Below are positions 35,996 to 46,367 of a DNA stretch of 64,000 nucleotides, in pieces; position 1 is the first letter of the stretch, and each line of letters opens with the position of its first letter. The notes under the pieces were generated by a model that was not told the origin of the DNA, did not search any database, and was given only the letters and a program-made list of their open reading frames with translations. The position numbers were made by a program, and so were the translations under genes. Origin of the DNA: Isoetes taiwanensis (taxonomy: Eukaryota; Streptophyta; Lycopodiopsida; Isoetales; Isoetaceae); the NCBI GenBank assembly GCA_021234155.1, contig JAJEKV010000104.1, forward strand, positions 2,177,900-2,241,899, read 5' to 3'.

Positions 35996-36930
35996 ATGGT
36001 CAGATTGATCTTATGCATGCTCTTCTTTCTAGCCTTGGCATATAACTGTCGGCCACATAATTGGGCCTCTATGGTGCACTGGGAGACGAATTATACAAAT
36101 GTAGATGTCTGCCGAAACTGAGTATAACATACCGCCATATAAAAGGTTTTATTCGTGCACGTTTTGGTCCATTATCTGCATTAAACTCCTTGGATCTTGA
36201 AGGGAATGCATTGACATATGATAATACTAAAGAGTAAGGAAAATTGTTCCGCCTTAAGCGCATGAATCTGGGTGGAAATAAATTGAATGGCAACATGCCT
36301 AGAGAGTTGGGTAGTTGCTGAGCATGAATAGATTGACGAAAAACATTCCTAGAAAGTTGTGGTAAATTTTCTACACTCCAAGAACTTTATCTTGATTATA
36401 ATACACTTAAACATGAAATATCCCAAGTCAATTGTTCACTCGCTGCTCTGCTCTCATATATTTACATCTGAGCTACAACAACTTGCTACTCTACTCTCAT
36501 ATATTTACATCTGAGCTACAACTTGACGGGTAGCATTCCTAAAGAGATGAGTAATTGTTTTGTTTTATTCTATTCTATTCTATTCTATTCTATTCTATTC
36601 TCCAAGAACAGTTTCTGGACAACAACAATTTATCGGATAACATCCCAAGAGAATTATGTAATAAGCATTTGGCGCTCCAACTATTGCATCTTGACTCCAA
36701 TGCACTAACTAGTTTTATTCCAACTGAGATAAAAGCAATTGCCGTGCTCTTCATGGATTGTTTCTTTTTCCTAACAATTTAACAGGAAATATCCCAATTG
36801 AGTTGGCCAAATATCTTGTTCTCACACAGTTGTATCTGGATTCTAATAGAATTGATCAGATTATTCAATTTATTTTTGCTATAGATCAGATTATTCAATT
36901 TATTTTTGCTATAACATTGGTTCAATCTTT
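35996..36930 (+). pseudogene. Broken LRR receptor-like gene
   Basis: A signal-peptide-like start MVRLILCMLFFLALAYNC is at 35996. Scattered LRR pieces follow in several frames: SLNSLDLEGNALTYDN near 36177-36225, LKRMNLGGNKLNGNMPRELG near 36255-36315, LYLDYNTL near 36385, TGSIPKEMSN near 36524, and FLDNNNLSDNIPRELCNKHL near 36605-36665. The IPxEL/LxLxxNxL pattern is that of plant LRR receptor kinases or proteins. Stops lie between repeats, a (TATTC)n tract sits inside one LRR (36566-36602), and two local tandem duplications are present (36453-36530 and 36859-36912). No kinase domain follows. Confidence 0.75.
36566..36602. repeat. (TATTC)n microsatellite inside an LRR repeat
   Basis: About seven TATTC units separate an IPKEMSN half-repeat from the next LRR. 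The same unit forms the tail of the LINE at 43330, so this could be a vestigial insertion of that tail or an independent expansion. Confidence 0.8.
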
Positions 36931-36969
36931 ATCTAGGTGCAACTTCCTAAGTCATAAAAATACAAAGTA

Positions 36970-37440
36970 CAAAAGGGGATTGTTGTCAAAACGGATATGA
37001 ACAACTGTATATGGAAACAAAATTTTTTAATAAGAGGATATTAGTCTATAAAATCACAAAGAAGGGTATGAATGTTGGTTGCGAGAAAAGGGGTATGAAC
37101 ATTGCATATGAAAATGGGGTATAAATGAAGAAAATTTTCAAAAAAGAGGATATTAAACTACGAAATCACAAAGGGGGGTTGTTGCAAGAAAAGGGGTATA
37201 AACATTGATTGCAAGAAATGGGGTACAAATGAAGAAATTTTCAAGTAGGAGGATACTAATCTACAAAATTGCAAAGAGGGGATTGTTACTAGAAAGAGAA
37301 AGAGGTATGAACATATTTGTGAGAAATGGGATATGAACATTCCATATGTCAATGGGGTATTAAAAAAAAATACAAATAAGAGGATATTAATCTACAAAAT
37401 CACAAAAGGGGGATTGTGGCCAAATACCCCGTTTCTGAAA
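36970..37440. repeat. Degenerate minisatellite, about four units of 100-130 bp
   Basis: Units begin GAGGATA near 37034, 37145, 37249 and 37380. Each contains a version of CTACAAAATCACAAAGGGGG, then GTTGC-AGAAA-GGGGTATGAACATT. It is non-coding. Confidence 0.7.
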
Positions 37441-37526
37441 ATCACTTAAAAGGGGTTTTTAGGGGTTTTTTATGGTGCATTTTAAGGGCCTCATTTTCGA
37501 TGTGTATCGTTTTTTTTTACCAAGGG

Positions 37527-37597
37527 TAAAGTTTGATTTGCGGCCTTATTATTCAGAGGATAAAGTTTGCTTTGCGACCTTATTATTCAGAGGACGA
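37527..37597. repeat. Tandem duplication of a 35-bp unit
   Basis: Two adjacent copies of AAAGTTTGATTTGCGGCC followed by TTATTATTCAGAGGA, differing at a few positions. It lies about 370 bp upstream of the TANGO2-like start codon. Confidence 0.75.
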
Positions 37598-37965
37598 CGA
37601 CACTGAATCAGCGCATCCTCATTGAACAGCCCGGAAAAATAACATCTGAAGGCATTTCGGCAGCCGGCTAAATTTTGAGAAAAGTTTTTGGCGTTTGGAT
37701 TTGGTTATGCATTTTACAGGAAGCAATCAGACATGACCCTAAATTGTTTGCATTTTCGATACGACGGCTTTCGGTGTCGACGTAAATATTGGTAGTAGCT
37801 CTTACAAAGAAAAAAAGCCGTTAAATTGATCATCTGATTTGTCATTTCTGGCCCATCTGATCTAAATTGATTATCTCATTTGATCATCTCATTTGTCATT
37901 GTTGACACATTGATTTTTTTTATTGCCGGCACATTTTTGGTTGCTCAAGAATAGTTGTAGCTGCA

Positions 37966-39804
37966 ATGTGCCTTGCGGCATGGATTTTGGAAGATCACCC
38001 TATATATTCTATGCTTCTAATCCACAACAGGGATGAGTATTTTTCCAGGTTTGTTCTTTTTGCCAGTATCTCGATCCTAGATAATTTGAATCATTACTCT
38101 TTTAAATTTAAATTAGTCTTTCCAATTTCTAATGTGCAGAGATACCAAGCCTATGCACTGGTGGGAGGATCACAAAGGTATTCTTGCAGGCCGTGATGGG
38201 AAAGAAGGGGGCACTTGGCTAGGCTTATCTGTTACTGGAAAACTGGCTTTTGTTACAAATATCAGAGAGCCACTTGAAAAACAACCTGCAACTAGTAGAG
38301 GTTTTTTGCCTGTTGATTTTTTAGTGGTACCTTATAACCCTATCTTCCTTTTGCTTATCATTGTTTCAGATTAAGGAAATTTGTTACTTTTTGCAGAGTT
38401 CTGAAAGCCCAATGGACTATCTATCAAAGGTTGAAGCAGAAGCTGAAAACTATCAAGGCTTTAATCTGGTGGTAGCAGATTTTGTTTCACAGAAGATGGG
38501 CTATATGTCACATAGTCTATGTCATGGTGATCTAGCTGCCCAAGAGGTCTCGTCTGGTGTTCATGGCTTAAGTAACAGTAGACTTGACACACCTTGGCCC
38601 AAGGTAGATAATTTACGTCCTGTTTTTCCAGTTATTCATCCCTAGCAATTAGAAGTCCACGTAACAAGAGATCATTTCAAGAATTCTACTTCCAAATAAC
38701 ATTATATAAGCTGCTAGAGTCTATATTCAAACTAGCTTCTACAAAGGCCTATGCATTTTATGCAAATGTCTTCATATTTACACTAGGGATCTAAATGAGA
38801 AATTTACAATAAAAGTTTTGTGCATTTTGCCAATAGGCTAGGAGCATGTAGTTATATGTTTCTAATTTCTTGCTGTCATACCAATGATACCAGGATTGTT
38901 AATGCATGTCCTTAAATGTTGTTTTCCTTCCCTGTAGGCAGCATGTAGGCAGCATGCTGTCCTGCTCGATGCAGTATTTCTCTAAAAGATCATGTTATGG
39001 ATTCTCAACATTGTGGTAGGCACTTTTTGTCTTATAGATAACTAGTCGTAAAAATAAAGATGGTTTGTGGCTGGAGCTGTTTTCGTGGGCTAAGTTATTC
39101 TTTATAAAGTTTTTGTTCTCACGTGAAGCAACATGAAGCATACAAAATGATGCAGGTGCAAAAAGCGAAAGAAAGGTTGATAGGGGCAGTAAGGAAATTT
39201 GGAAATGAAGAAATACCAGAAGAGTATATTGTAGAGGAGATATTGAAAGACAATGAGAAGGCTGAAAAATCAGTTCTTCCCGAAACAGGAGTCAGCAGAG
39301 ACTGGGAGCACAAGCTTAGCTCAATTTTTGTCAGCGAGGATACAGACATGGTAGCTAAAGTGTAACAGTTCATGATTAAGCTTAGTGAGATGAACATGAA
39401 AGCAAGGAAATTAGCTTCTGCATCATCTGCTTGTTTGTTTGTTTTTGTGTCTTGGCATTGCAAAAAGCTTAATGTTTGGGTGACAGTGGAAGAAAAACAT
39501 TTAAAACAATCATCTGTTGCTGTTTGATTATTTGTACATAAACAACAATGACATTTTCTGACTGTGAGCATATTGACATTTGAAAGTTTGCATATTGACA
39601 TCTGTAGGTTTGCATATTGACATTTGTAAGTTTTGCAGTAACTTTCAAAGTTATGTCTTTCAGGGGCGCTATGGCACAATGAGCATGACCATTATAGCAG
39701 TGAGGAAGAATGGACAGGTGACGTTGTATGAGAAGTACATAAGTGGTGGTGTTTGGCATGATCATAAGTTTGAGTTTGAGATCCTTAAGCAAAATATTAT
39801 ATAG
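37966..39804 (+). CDS. TANGO2-like (NRDE family) protein, five exons
   Basis: Exons are 37966-38048, 38140-38326, 38397-38603, 39156-39350 and 39664-39804. All introns are GT-AG, phases join cleanly, and the product is about 270 residues, the usual length for the family (human TANGO2 is 276). The N-terminus MCLAAWILEDHPIYSMLLIH runs straight into the family-defining Asn-Arg-Asp-Glu (residues 21-24), and Cys2 is conserved. Next come the MHWWED and GRDGKEGGTWLGLS blocks, PMDYLSKVEAEAENYQGFNL, and the C-terminal RYGTMSMTIIAVRKNGQVTL. In animals the family is linked to Golgi organisation, mitochondrial lipid balance and haem trafficking. The plant role is unclear. The start is the only ATG that keeps Cys2 next to Met. 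No breaks were seen, so it is probably functional. Confidence 0.9.
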
Positions 39805-41684
39805 CCTGCATAGAATTATATGCCGGGACATGAAATTTATTTGTAGCCCTCTGTAGCTTTGATATTGCTTGCATTGCCAGGAGCAATATAAAGTTCTGGA
39901 ATACACTCTGCTTGAAATTAGTTTTACTTGTCTTGTGTATACTCAACAATGCAGGTGAAACAGGTTCTCGGCCACTATTAGGATAACCATATTCTTTGGC
40001 AATTTCCTTACTTCGAAGGGATAAATAAACCCCAGTGTTTCTTCCATGTCTTTGCCACCATTATTGAGCTCTTCTCGGCTGCTATGACAGTGATACAGAA
40101 TGATCCGACAGAATAGCATTCCCTAAATTTGGTGCAGATGATGTGGCCTTGGAAAAAATGCAACACCGAAAAAAGAAAAGCTATACCTGTCTGTTCATTG
40201 TCAACTGAAGGAACGTACCTTTATTTGTATTCTTCAACTTTTTATCATTTATAATACAAGAAATTTATTGCGGTGGCCAAGTCCGCCGCGAACATTTCTC
40301 TTTCCCAACCCTTGTAGGGTGGGGTTGCCTCCTATCGCGCATGCACCTCTCCCTTGTAACATATATTGCAAACCGTTAAGATAAAAAATCAATGGATAAG
40401 ATTTGTTTGCACTATAACAGGACTTAACTATCGCTATTTATGGGTGCAGGTGCGCGATGGGTGGGTCCGGAATAAAAGTGTCGTAATTTCTTTTTCCCAT
40501 CTCTGTTTAGAATAAGGACACGAGCATCTGAAAGCTATTTGGAAGGGCTTTTTGGGGATGTAAAAATTTGCCACCGTTTGTTTCTTAAATCTCCTTGAAA
40601 AGCTCTAAAGAAGAAGATGGAGACCCCTGCGCGGTAAAAGCAGACCCCCCTCACGAAGGGGGACATCAGACCCCTCCTCTTATGCCTACTCTAGTTTTTT
40701 GCAGGTATGTCGGAATCAGACGATTTTGGGTTCATGTGAAACGCAAACAGATTAGAAATCCAAAAAAATCCATTTTTAAACAATTCTGAGTTTGACCGTG
40801 TCTCCATTTTATGATTTTCTCTTAAGTGCGCGAAACATGGCAACCCCGCGCGAAACATGGCAACCCCACCCTACCCAAGTGAGTCAAACAAAAAAAATTT
40901 ATTTGCAGTGTCCATAGCCTTCTACCGATTCACTTCTGGCAGTAGAATAGTTTATAGATGATCTAGTTATGTGCGTTGTGTTATAATTTAGATGAGAGGC
41001 AGATCTAAATGCTCCGTGTGCACAGTTAAAATGATATTTGACTTACTTTCCAAATTTATTGTGTGCTCAGTTACAATGGTATTTGATGTACTTTACAAAG
41101 GTCTTCACTCAAAGGAATCAATCTAGCTAGGTCAAATGCCTCAATTCATGGGTACGAACCCAAAGAAGATGGATGACCTTGTAGCTAGAAATGTGCCTGT
41201 GGACATCTTCAATATACGCAATGATGTTTGATTCCTTCAAAAAGTAATTATGCATAGGCTACTGCTCTTTGTTTGAAAGATTCCAAACAGTGTCTGTTTA
41301 AGCACATGGCCACGACATCAACATATGCCATTGAGCTCGGGGGTACCAAGTGGGAGGCAACATAGTTTGCAATGAAACCCTAACATAGGTTTTGTAGATA
41401 ACAAGTGTAGATGTACAACTACCGTTAGGTAATTTGTGTCAGGTTGAAACATTTGAATGCTGAACCTAGTATAAACGTCAATAGTCCTATTCAAGAAGCA
41501 ATGAGTTCCATTTATGACAGTTTTGTTTGTTTTATCATCCTGTTTCATCTGTTCCCTAGACATCCTCAGAAACATCAACTCCTCCTTAATAGCATCCTTA
41601 TCCTCCAATACCTGCACATCACATACTTCTGGCACATGCATAGTCTTTGATGGGTACAAATTTATGCTTGTTGCATTCTCACGC
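39805..41684. other. Intergenic, with a possible short inverted-repeat element
   Basis: No gene is supported. TAGGGTGGGGTTGCC at about 40316 and GGCAACCCCACCCTAC at about 40857 are reverse complements that flank 540 bp. The right one is preceded by a direct repeat of GCGCGAAACATGGCAACCCC (40828 and 40848). This could be a small non-autonomous transposon, but I found no target duplication. The minus strand of 41318-41650 is open, but the protein is unknown to me. Confidence 0.35.
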
Positions 41685-43360
41685 TGGGGTGTGCAGGCAA
41701 ACAGATGTGTCCAGGTCAGGACAAAGAAAGATCGCGAGGCACTTAAACCATGGTTACCGGGAACGGCGTTTCGAACGCCGTTCCGGTTCCGAACACGTTC
41801 CGGGGCATGCCACGTTCCGGGAACATTGGTTCCCGTTCCAAATGTGTATGTTACCCGGAACGCCGTTCCGACAACGTTCCGGTAAGTTGGGAACGTTGTT
41901 CCCAACTATAAAATTTGTTTTTACCATTTCCTTCATCTTTTTTTCTTATTTTTCACTTTTACTTTTGCAAATTTCGATTTTGGTAGGTTTGGGCCTCTGA
42001 TATTCATTCGTAACAGGGCAGAAAAGCCCTTCTCCTCTCTTTTCGTTTCCGCCTGAGTGGCCGGCTCGATCAGCTCGATTCGGTTTCGGTCAGTCAGCAG
42101 AGGAGGAGAGAAGCAAGCAGCAACGCAGCCCTTCCAAGTTCCAGTTCCAGTCAGACTCCAGAGATTAGGTAGAGAGCAAGCAAATTGTTAAGAAGAATGG
42201 TTAAGAACCAATTGTCACATTATAGAAGCAGGAGTGGATTGTTTAATAGTGATGATGCAAAATTGGACCGCTATCGTGTGAATTCAGCTTTATGCATTGT
42301 CATGAAATTAATGTTTTGAAAACTATTGTTTTAGCTACTTTATTATGAATATGTTTCGAGGCTATCATGCCATATATTTGCTATAATAGAAGATTTCTTT
42401 TTTATAATGATGGCTTAAGATATATTTGTCATAAAAGTTAAACTATGTGGTGTTTTTATGTTCATTTATAAGAATATGTAATACGCCAGAGCCTTATTTT
42501 CATTTGGCCATTATTATACATCACCCTTTGACATTTTAAAATTGAAAACTAGTTCAATAGATTAATTAGCTCATGGGAACACCAAATCCATTTTCAAAAT
42601 TTATTTTTTCCAAAGTTGGATGTTCCCGTTCCGAAGTGTTCCGTTCCGGTTCCGGTTCCGAAATTTGGGGTGCCGTTCCGGTTCCCGTTCCGGTTCCGGG
42701 TAACCATGACTTAAACTATACCTTGATGCTACTTTCCTTCGCAAGCTGTGGGATGCAGAGGCTCTGACACATGTTAAGCTGGCACACTATCAGCAGCAAG
42801 TCAATCCTAGGCTCACAAGAGGCCCACACCAGTACTTGTACACCCAGCTACCCATGAAGAAACGCAGGCTTATAGCTTCCATTCGCACGGGGGCACATCG
42901 CCTCGCGATTGAAACAGTATTGGGCTCGTGAAGCACGGGAGCAAAGGCTTTGCCGGTGTTACCACCGTAGCGATTGAGGATGAATGTCATGCCCTCCGAC
43001 ACGCCGGCATTTGCCCATATCCGAGAGCGATATGTTCGACATTAGTGCACGGCCACCCGTTGCATCGATTATTATTACTGGCGTCGGTGGGTTTGTTGGG
43101 GTCATACCTCCAGGAGGTTATGGATGCACGGACTCGTTTGTGTCCTACGGGACGGTATTGAACTGTCCTATGCAATTGTATAGTGTGCCAGCAGGCTTAT
43201 TACTGCTAAGGTTTTTCCCTCGAAAACCCTTCGGGGCGGGGGTTTTTTAATCCTGTCAGTAATATGCTTGCTGCTCTCTTTTTTGTTTGGGTCCCATAGG
43301 CCAATTGGTCTCCGTGGACGCTAAAAACCTATTCTATTCTATTCTATTCTATTCTATTCT
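41685..43360 (+). mobile_element. 3' fragment of a LINE with a (TATTC)n tail, interrupted by a hAT element
   Basis: Coding sequence before the insert (NRCVQVRTKKDREALK, about 41698-41748) continues in the same frame after it (LYLDATFLRKLWDAEAL, from about 42717). It then continues with MKKRRLIASIRTGAHRLAIE. Near 42948-43030 a Cys/His-rich end follows (RLCRCY, then EDECHALRH). This is the layout of the C-terminal end of LINE ORF2. The 3' UTR ends with GGGTCCCATAGGCC near 43290 and then six TATTC units (43330-43360). It probably belongs to the same lineage as the LINE at 59.9 kb, whose C-terminus lies beyond the window edge. Frame damage is present after 42915. Confidence 0.65.
41749..42708. 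mobile_element. Non-autonomous hAT-type DNA transposon, 960 bp
   Basis: The termini CATGGTTACC and GGTAACCATG are perfect 10-bp inverted repeats. The 8 bases ACTTAAAC occur on both sides (41741-41748 and 42709-42716), the 8-bp target duplication that marks hAT elements. Both ends carry many GTTCCG/CGGAAC motifs (41760-41895 and 42605-42700), as hAT subterminal repeats do. No transposase frame is present, so it depends on an element elsewhere. The flanking LINE reading frame is continuous if the element and one duplication are ignored. Confidence 0.88.
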
Positions 43361-44069
43361 GATCAGATGATTTTTTCTCTACTGCCACACGTTTTCCTTC
43401 CTCAGATCTGATAAACTTTGCAAGACTTTCTAGTAGTAGTTCCTCAAAAGCAAGTGTGTTTTCTCCTGTATGATCTCTGTATCTATACCTAACAACACAT
43501 CTGTAAAGGCAAAAGTCAATCTTTTGCAACTAGAAGGACTGGATAATGGAACCCAAAAGTTCACATTCTTTTGTTTGTCGATTCTGTAAATCAAATCCAC
43601 CCAGAGAAAACCCAGCGGTAATTAATAGTAGTCCAGGCTCTTGTATTGCTCCAATGGCATTTTCAGTTATCCTATAAAAATACTTTTTATAACTATCATA
43701 TTATCTGATACTGAGTGATACCTATTAATCCCATTTCCAGAGAAGCAGCGGTCGGAGATCATGAAGAACATGAACATATCTAAAGCTCCTAGCTTGCAGA
43801 GGTACTAGTTCTCATGCCAAACAAATTACAATTAGAACATGAGGAGCTAAACCGATGTAGAAGTCGACAGACGCCATCGCCGCGCCGACATTTTGGCTTA
43901 GCAATTGACAGATTTCGAGGTCCAAAAGACGAAAAAATGATTCTCAAAATATTCACACGTATCGGCCTCGCGTGAGGCAGAACCCAGAAAAATTAGCTAC
44001 GAAAAAAAAAAATTCAAATTAGATGTATGATTATATATGGTTTGATAATAGCAAATAATTGCCCCCATT
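43361..44069. other. Intergenic sequence, nothing recognised
   Basis: Short open frames only, with no repeats or motifs I can name. Confidence 0.4.
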
Positions 44070-44230
44070 TTTAGCACGCCGGCCCAACGAAGCCTACATA
44101 AAGCCTTTCTTGCAATTCTAGTCAATCCATGTAGCACCTCCACCTCAGCTAAATCTGAGGTGGCTTTATGAGAAATTGTTGGATCTTTATTTTCCCAATC
44201 TAAGGCCATGAAAATTAGATAAGTCTGGAA
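44070..44230. repeat. Dispersed repeat, copy 2
   Basis: Related to 26508-26640: both have GCCCAAC-AAGCCTACAT, CTTTCTTGCAATTCTAG, then CCATGT/CCACGT-GCAC and a TTGGAT segment. This copy also has an inner palindrome CACCTCAGCTAAATCTGAGGTG at about 44141-44162 (each arm under 10 bases). Confidence 0.55.
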
Positions 44231-44325
44231 AATGGCACGGAGAGAGCATTGGACGTTGTCTGAAGCAGCATTTAACAAAGCAAAGCTCAAGTTATTTATG
44301 TACTATGTAATTGTCGTGAGGTGGG

Positions 44326-44446
44326 GCATTTTGCCCTGTAAAGGGCTCTGGCGACGCCACCAGACGAGGCGGCAAACGAGCGGCAGAGCCGCGAGGCACT
44401 GGCGAGTGTGGCGGCGCCGCCAGAGCCCGTTACAGGCAGAAAGGCC
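44326..44446. repeat. GC-rich palindrome able to form a long hairpin
   Basis: The left arm 44333-44360 (GCCCTGTAAAGGGCTCTGGC, then GACGCCAC) is matched by the reverse complement of the right arm 44408-44437, with two or three mismatches. The loop (44361-44407) has its own inverted repeat CGGCAGAGCCG. GC content is far above the surroundings. It has no coding potential. It could be a foldback mobile element or the core of one. Confidence 0.7.
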
Positions 44447-44658
44447 CGAGTCACGGAAGTTACAGTACGTAATGACCTGGAGCTTTAAATTTCCTCTGCC
44501 TATTCAGAGCTTGCCGAAGTTTTCTGAGACAATTTCAAGCATTCTATAGCTTTATCCTTTGTGGATCATTCAAAAAACAAAATAAATTGCTTGAAATCCA
44601 ATGTCAGAAAGGGATTAGACCCTCTGGCAGACCAATTTATATGTGGGCTCTTCATTTG

Positions 44659-44753
44659 CTTCTCCTTCTCCTTCTCCTTCTCCTTCTCCTTCTCCTTCTC
44701 CTTCTCCTTCTCCTTCTCCTTCTCCTTCTCCTTCTCCTTCTCCTTCTCCTTCT
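44659..44753. repeat. (CTTCTC)n microsatellite
   Basis: About 16 units of CTTCTC. Open frames across it (poly-Leu, Phe-Ser or Gly-Glu) are products of the repeat. Confidence 0.95.
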
Positions 44754-46367
44754 TTCTCCTGCCTGCTTCTATGTTGATTTACGAATCTAGACAGAAAACG
44801 AGAAATCAAATCCTTGTGATGAATCACTGAAAACATTAGTCTGATGCAAAATAAAATACGAAGATATTTGTTCTGGTTGAATAGATCAATACCCACAAAG
44901 AAAAGGAAGAGTAGAAGAGAAATAGAGGCACACGACAAGTACTAGGCGCTTCCATTTCTATGATCTGGGTAGAAAAACAGGGTACCTACAGTTAACGTAG
45001 AGCTTCCATTTGTGGTTTTAATTTTGTGTTTAATTCAAACATAGGGTGCTAAGCCAACCGAAAGAAGGAGGTCTGTGTCTTAGACTTGTCCTTCTCTGCT
45101 CAAATGAAAGTAAATGTGCGACATCTTCATCTGCTAAAAAAAAAAACCTTAGAACAGGGCAAGCAGAGGAAGTCTCAAAAGCGGCACCGCTCCGCAAAAC
45201 CGGTGGCAAAATTACGTCGTATAATTTAAAGGGAATAATGCCATAATTTAAAGCTCCTGGTCATTACATCTCTCTATCCAACCCTCTTTCATTTAGGTCA
45301 TTTAAGCTCTTAAGTTTTGTGTCTCCTTATTCTTAAATTTAGGTTCATCCGTCTGCCTCTTCCATCCGGCTGTCGCACAAGCATACCTTAACTTCAAATG
45401 GACTGGTCTACTTGTGACTTTCTTACTGCCGATTTGCCCTTTTTCCAAAAAAAAACTGATGGCGCATTTGTATGAGGTATGGGCAACAATTATGCATAGA
45501 TCCATCTCTGCAATGCAGATCTGGCAGATACTTTGCTGCATCTAGATTTTTACAAGAATGATATGGAGACAAGGATTTCGGCATGGAAGAAATGCTAATG
45601 CGCGGTAGCACAGAGGCACTGGTGACATGCCAATATCTTGGCCTCCAAGTCATTCGTGCAATATGAAATCAGGATGAAAGCGATTTTGCAGGGTGAAATT
45701 GCAGAATGCAGGTGAAAACGCTACTGAAGGGAAGAACGTGCAGTAAAATTTGAAACATCCATGACTTGATTTTTGTTCAACATTTTGTAAGAATCAGTGC
45801 CATGCGTCAAGATGTGACAGGCATTCTTTTAATATATTGATGACACAGTTCTTTAAAAAAAAAAAAAAAGATGTGACAGGCGACTGTGTGGCAAAATCGC
45901 TTTCACCCAATTTCTACGTCTAAAATATGCCTTTTGCCTTGGTTTCTCTTTATTTCCGACCTTATGGTGGTAAATCACAACAAAAACATGGTTGGGATAG
46001 AAATGAATCTTTATTGTTGTTGAATACATGGCTCTTGCTAGACAAGATTTGTAAAGCTCACAGTTGCAAATTAAATGGGAATGTTGCAGCACTCCCGTTT
46101 TGACCCTTTTAAAAAACACCACGTTTCTGAAATTGGCCTTTTTTGAAAGTTGTTGAGAATTTGAAGAGGTTCGATTTTTTTTTCCTTGCATTTAGGGCCA
46201 TCATTAGGTGATAACTTTGTATTTGTGGAAAGAAAATTAAAAAAAAAGGCAAAATTTAAGCATGAATCTGAAAAGACTGGAATTAAGACAAAAAAATACC
46301 AAAATAGGAAAGAAAGAAATATTGGCAGTTCATTGTAGTAATAATAAATAATTTAGCATGAAAAAAG
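44754..46367. other. Intergenic sequence, nothing recognised
   Basis: Stop-rich on both strands, with several homopolymer runs (for example A-runs near 45135 and 45855). No gene or mobile element was recognised. Confidence 0.4.

Noticed and set aside
36970-37440. Regularly spaced repeats considered as a CRISPR-like array
   Set aside because: The genome is eukaryotic, the units are over 100 bp, degenerate and unevenly spaced, and there are no spacers. It is a minisatellite.
40316-40872. TAGGGTGGGGTTGCC inverted pair as a defined transposon
   Set aside because: Arms are only about 15 bp and no target duplication could be found, so it is mentioned only as part of the intergenic entry.
41318-41905. 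195-codon minus-strand frame
   Set aside because: Its first part lies in the hAT terminal GTTCCG repeats, and it runs across the hAT insertion boundary and duplication. The remainder is unknown and cannot be called on this evidence.
44561-44938. Overlapping frames encoding poly-Leu, Phe-Ser or Gly-Glu repeats
   Set aside because: They are translations of the (CTTCTC)n microsatellite and nothing else supports a gene.
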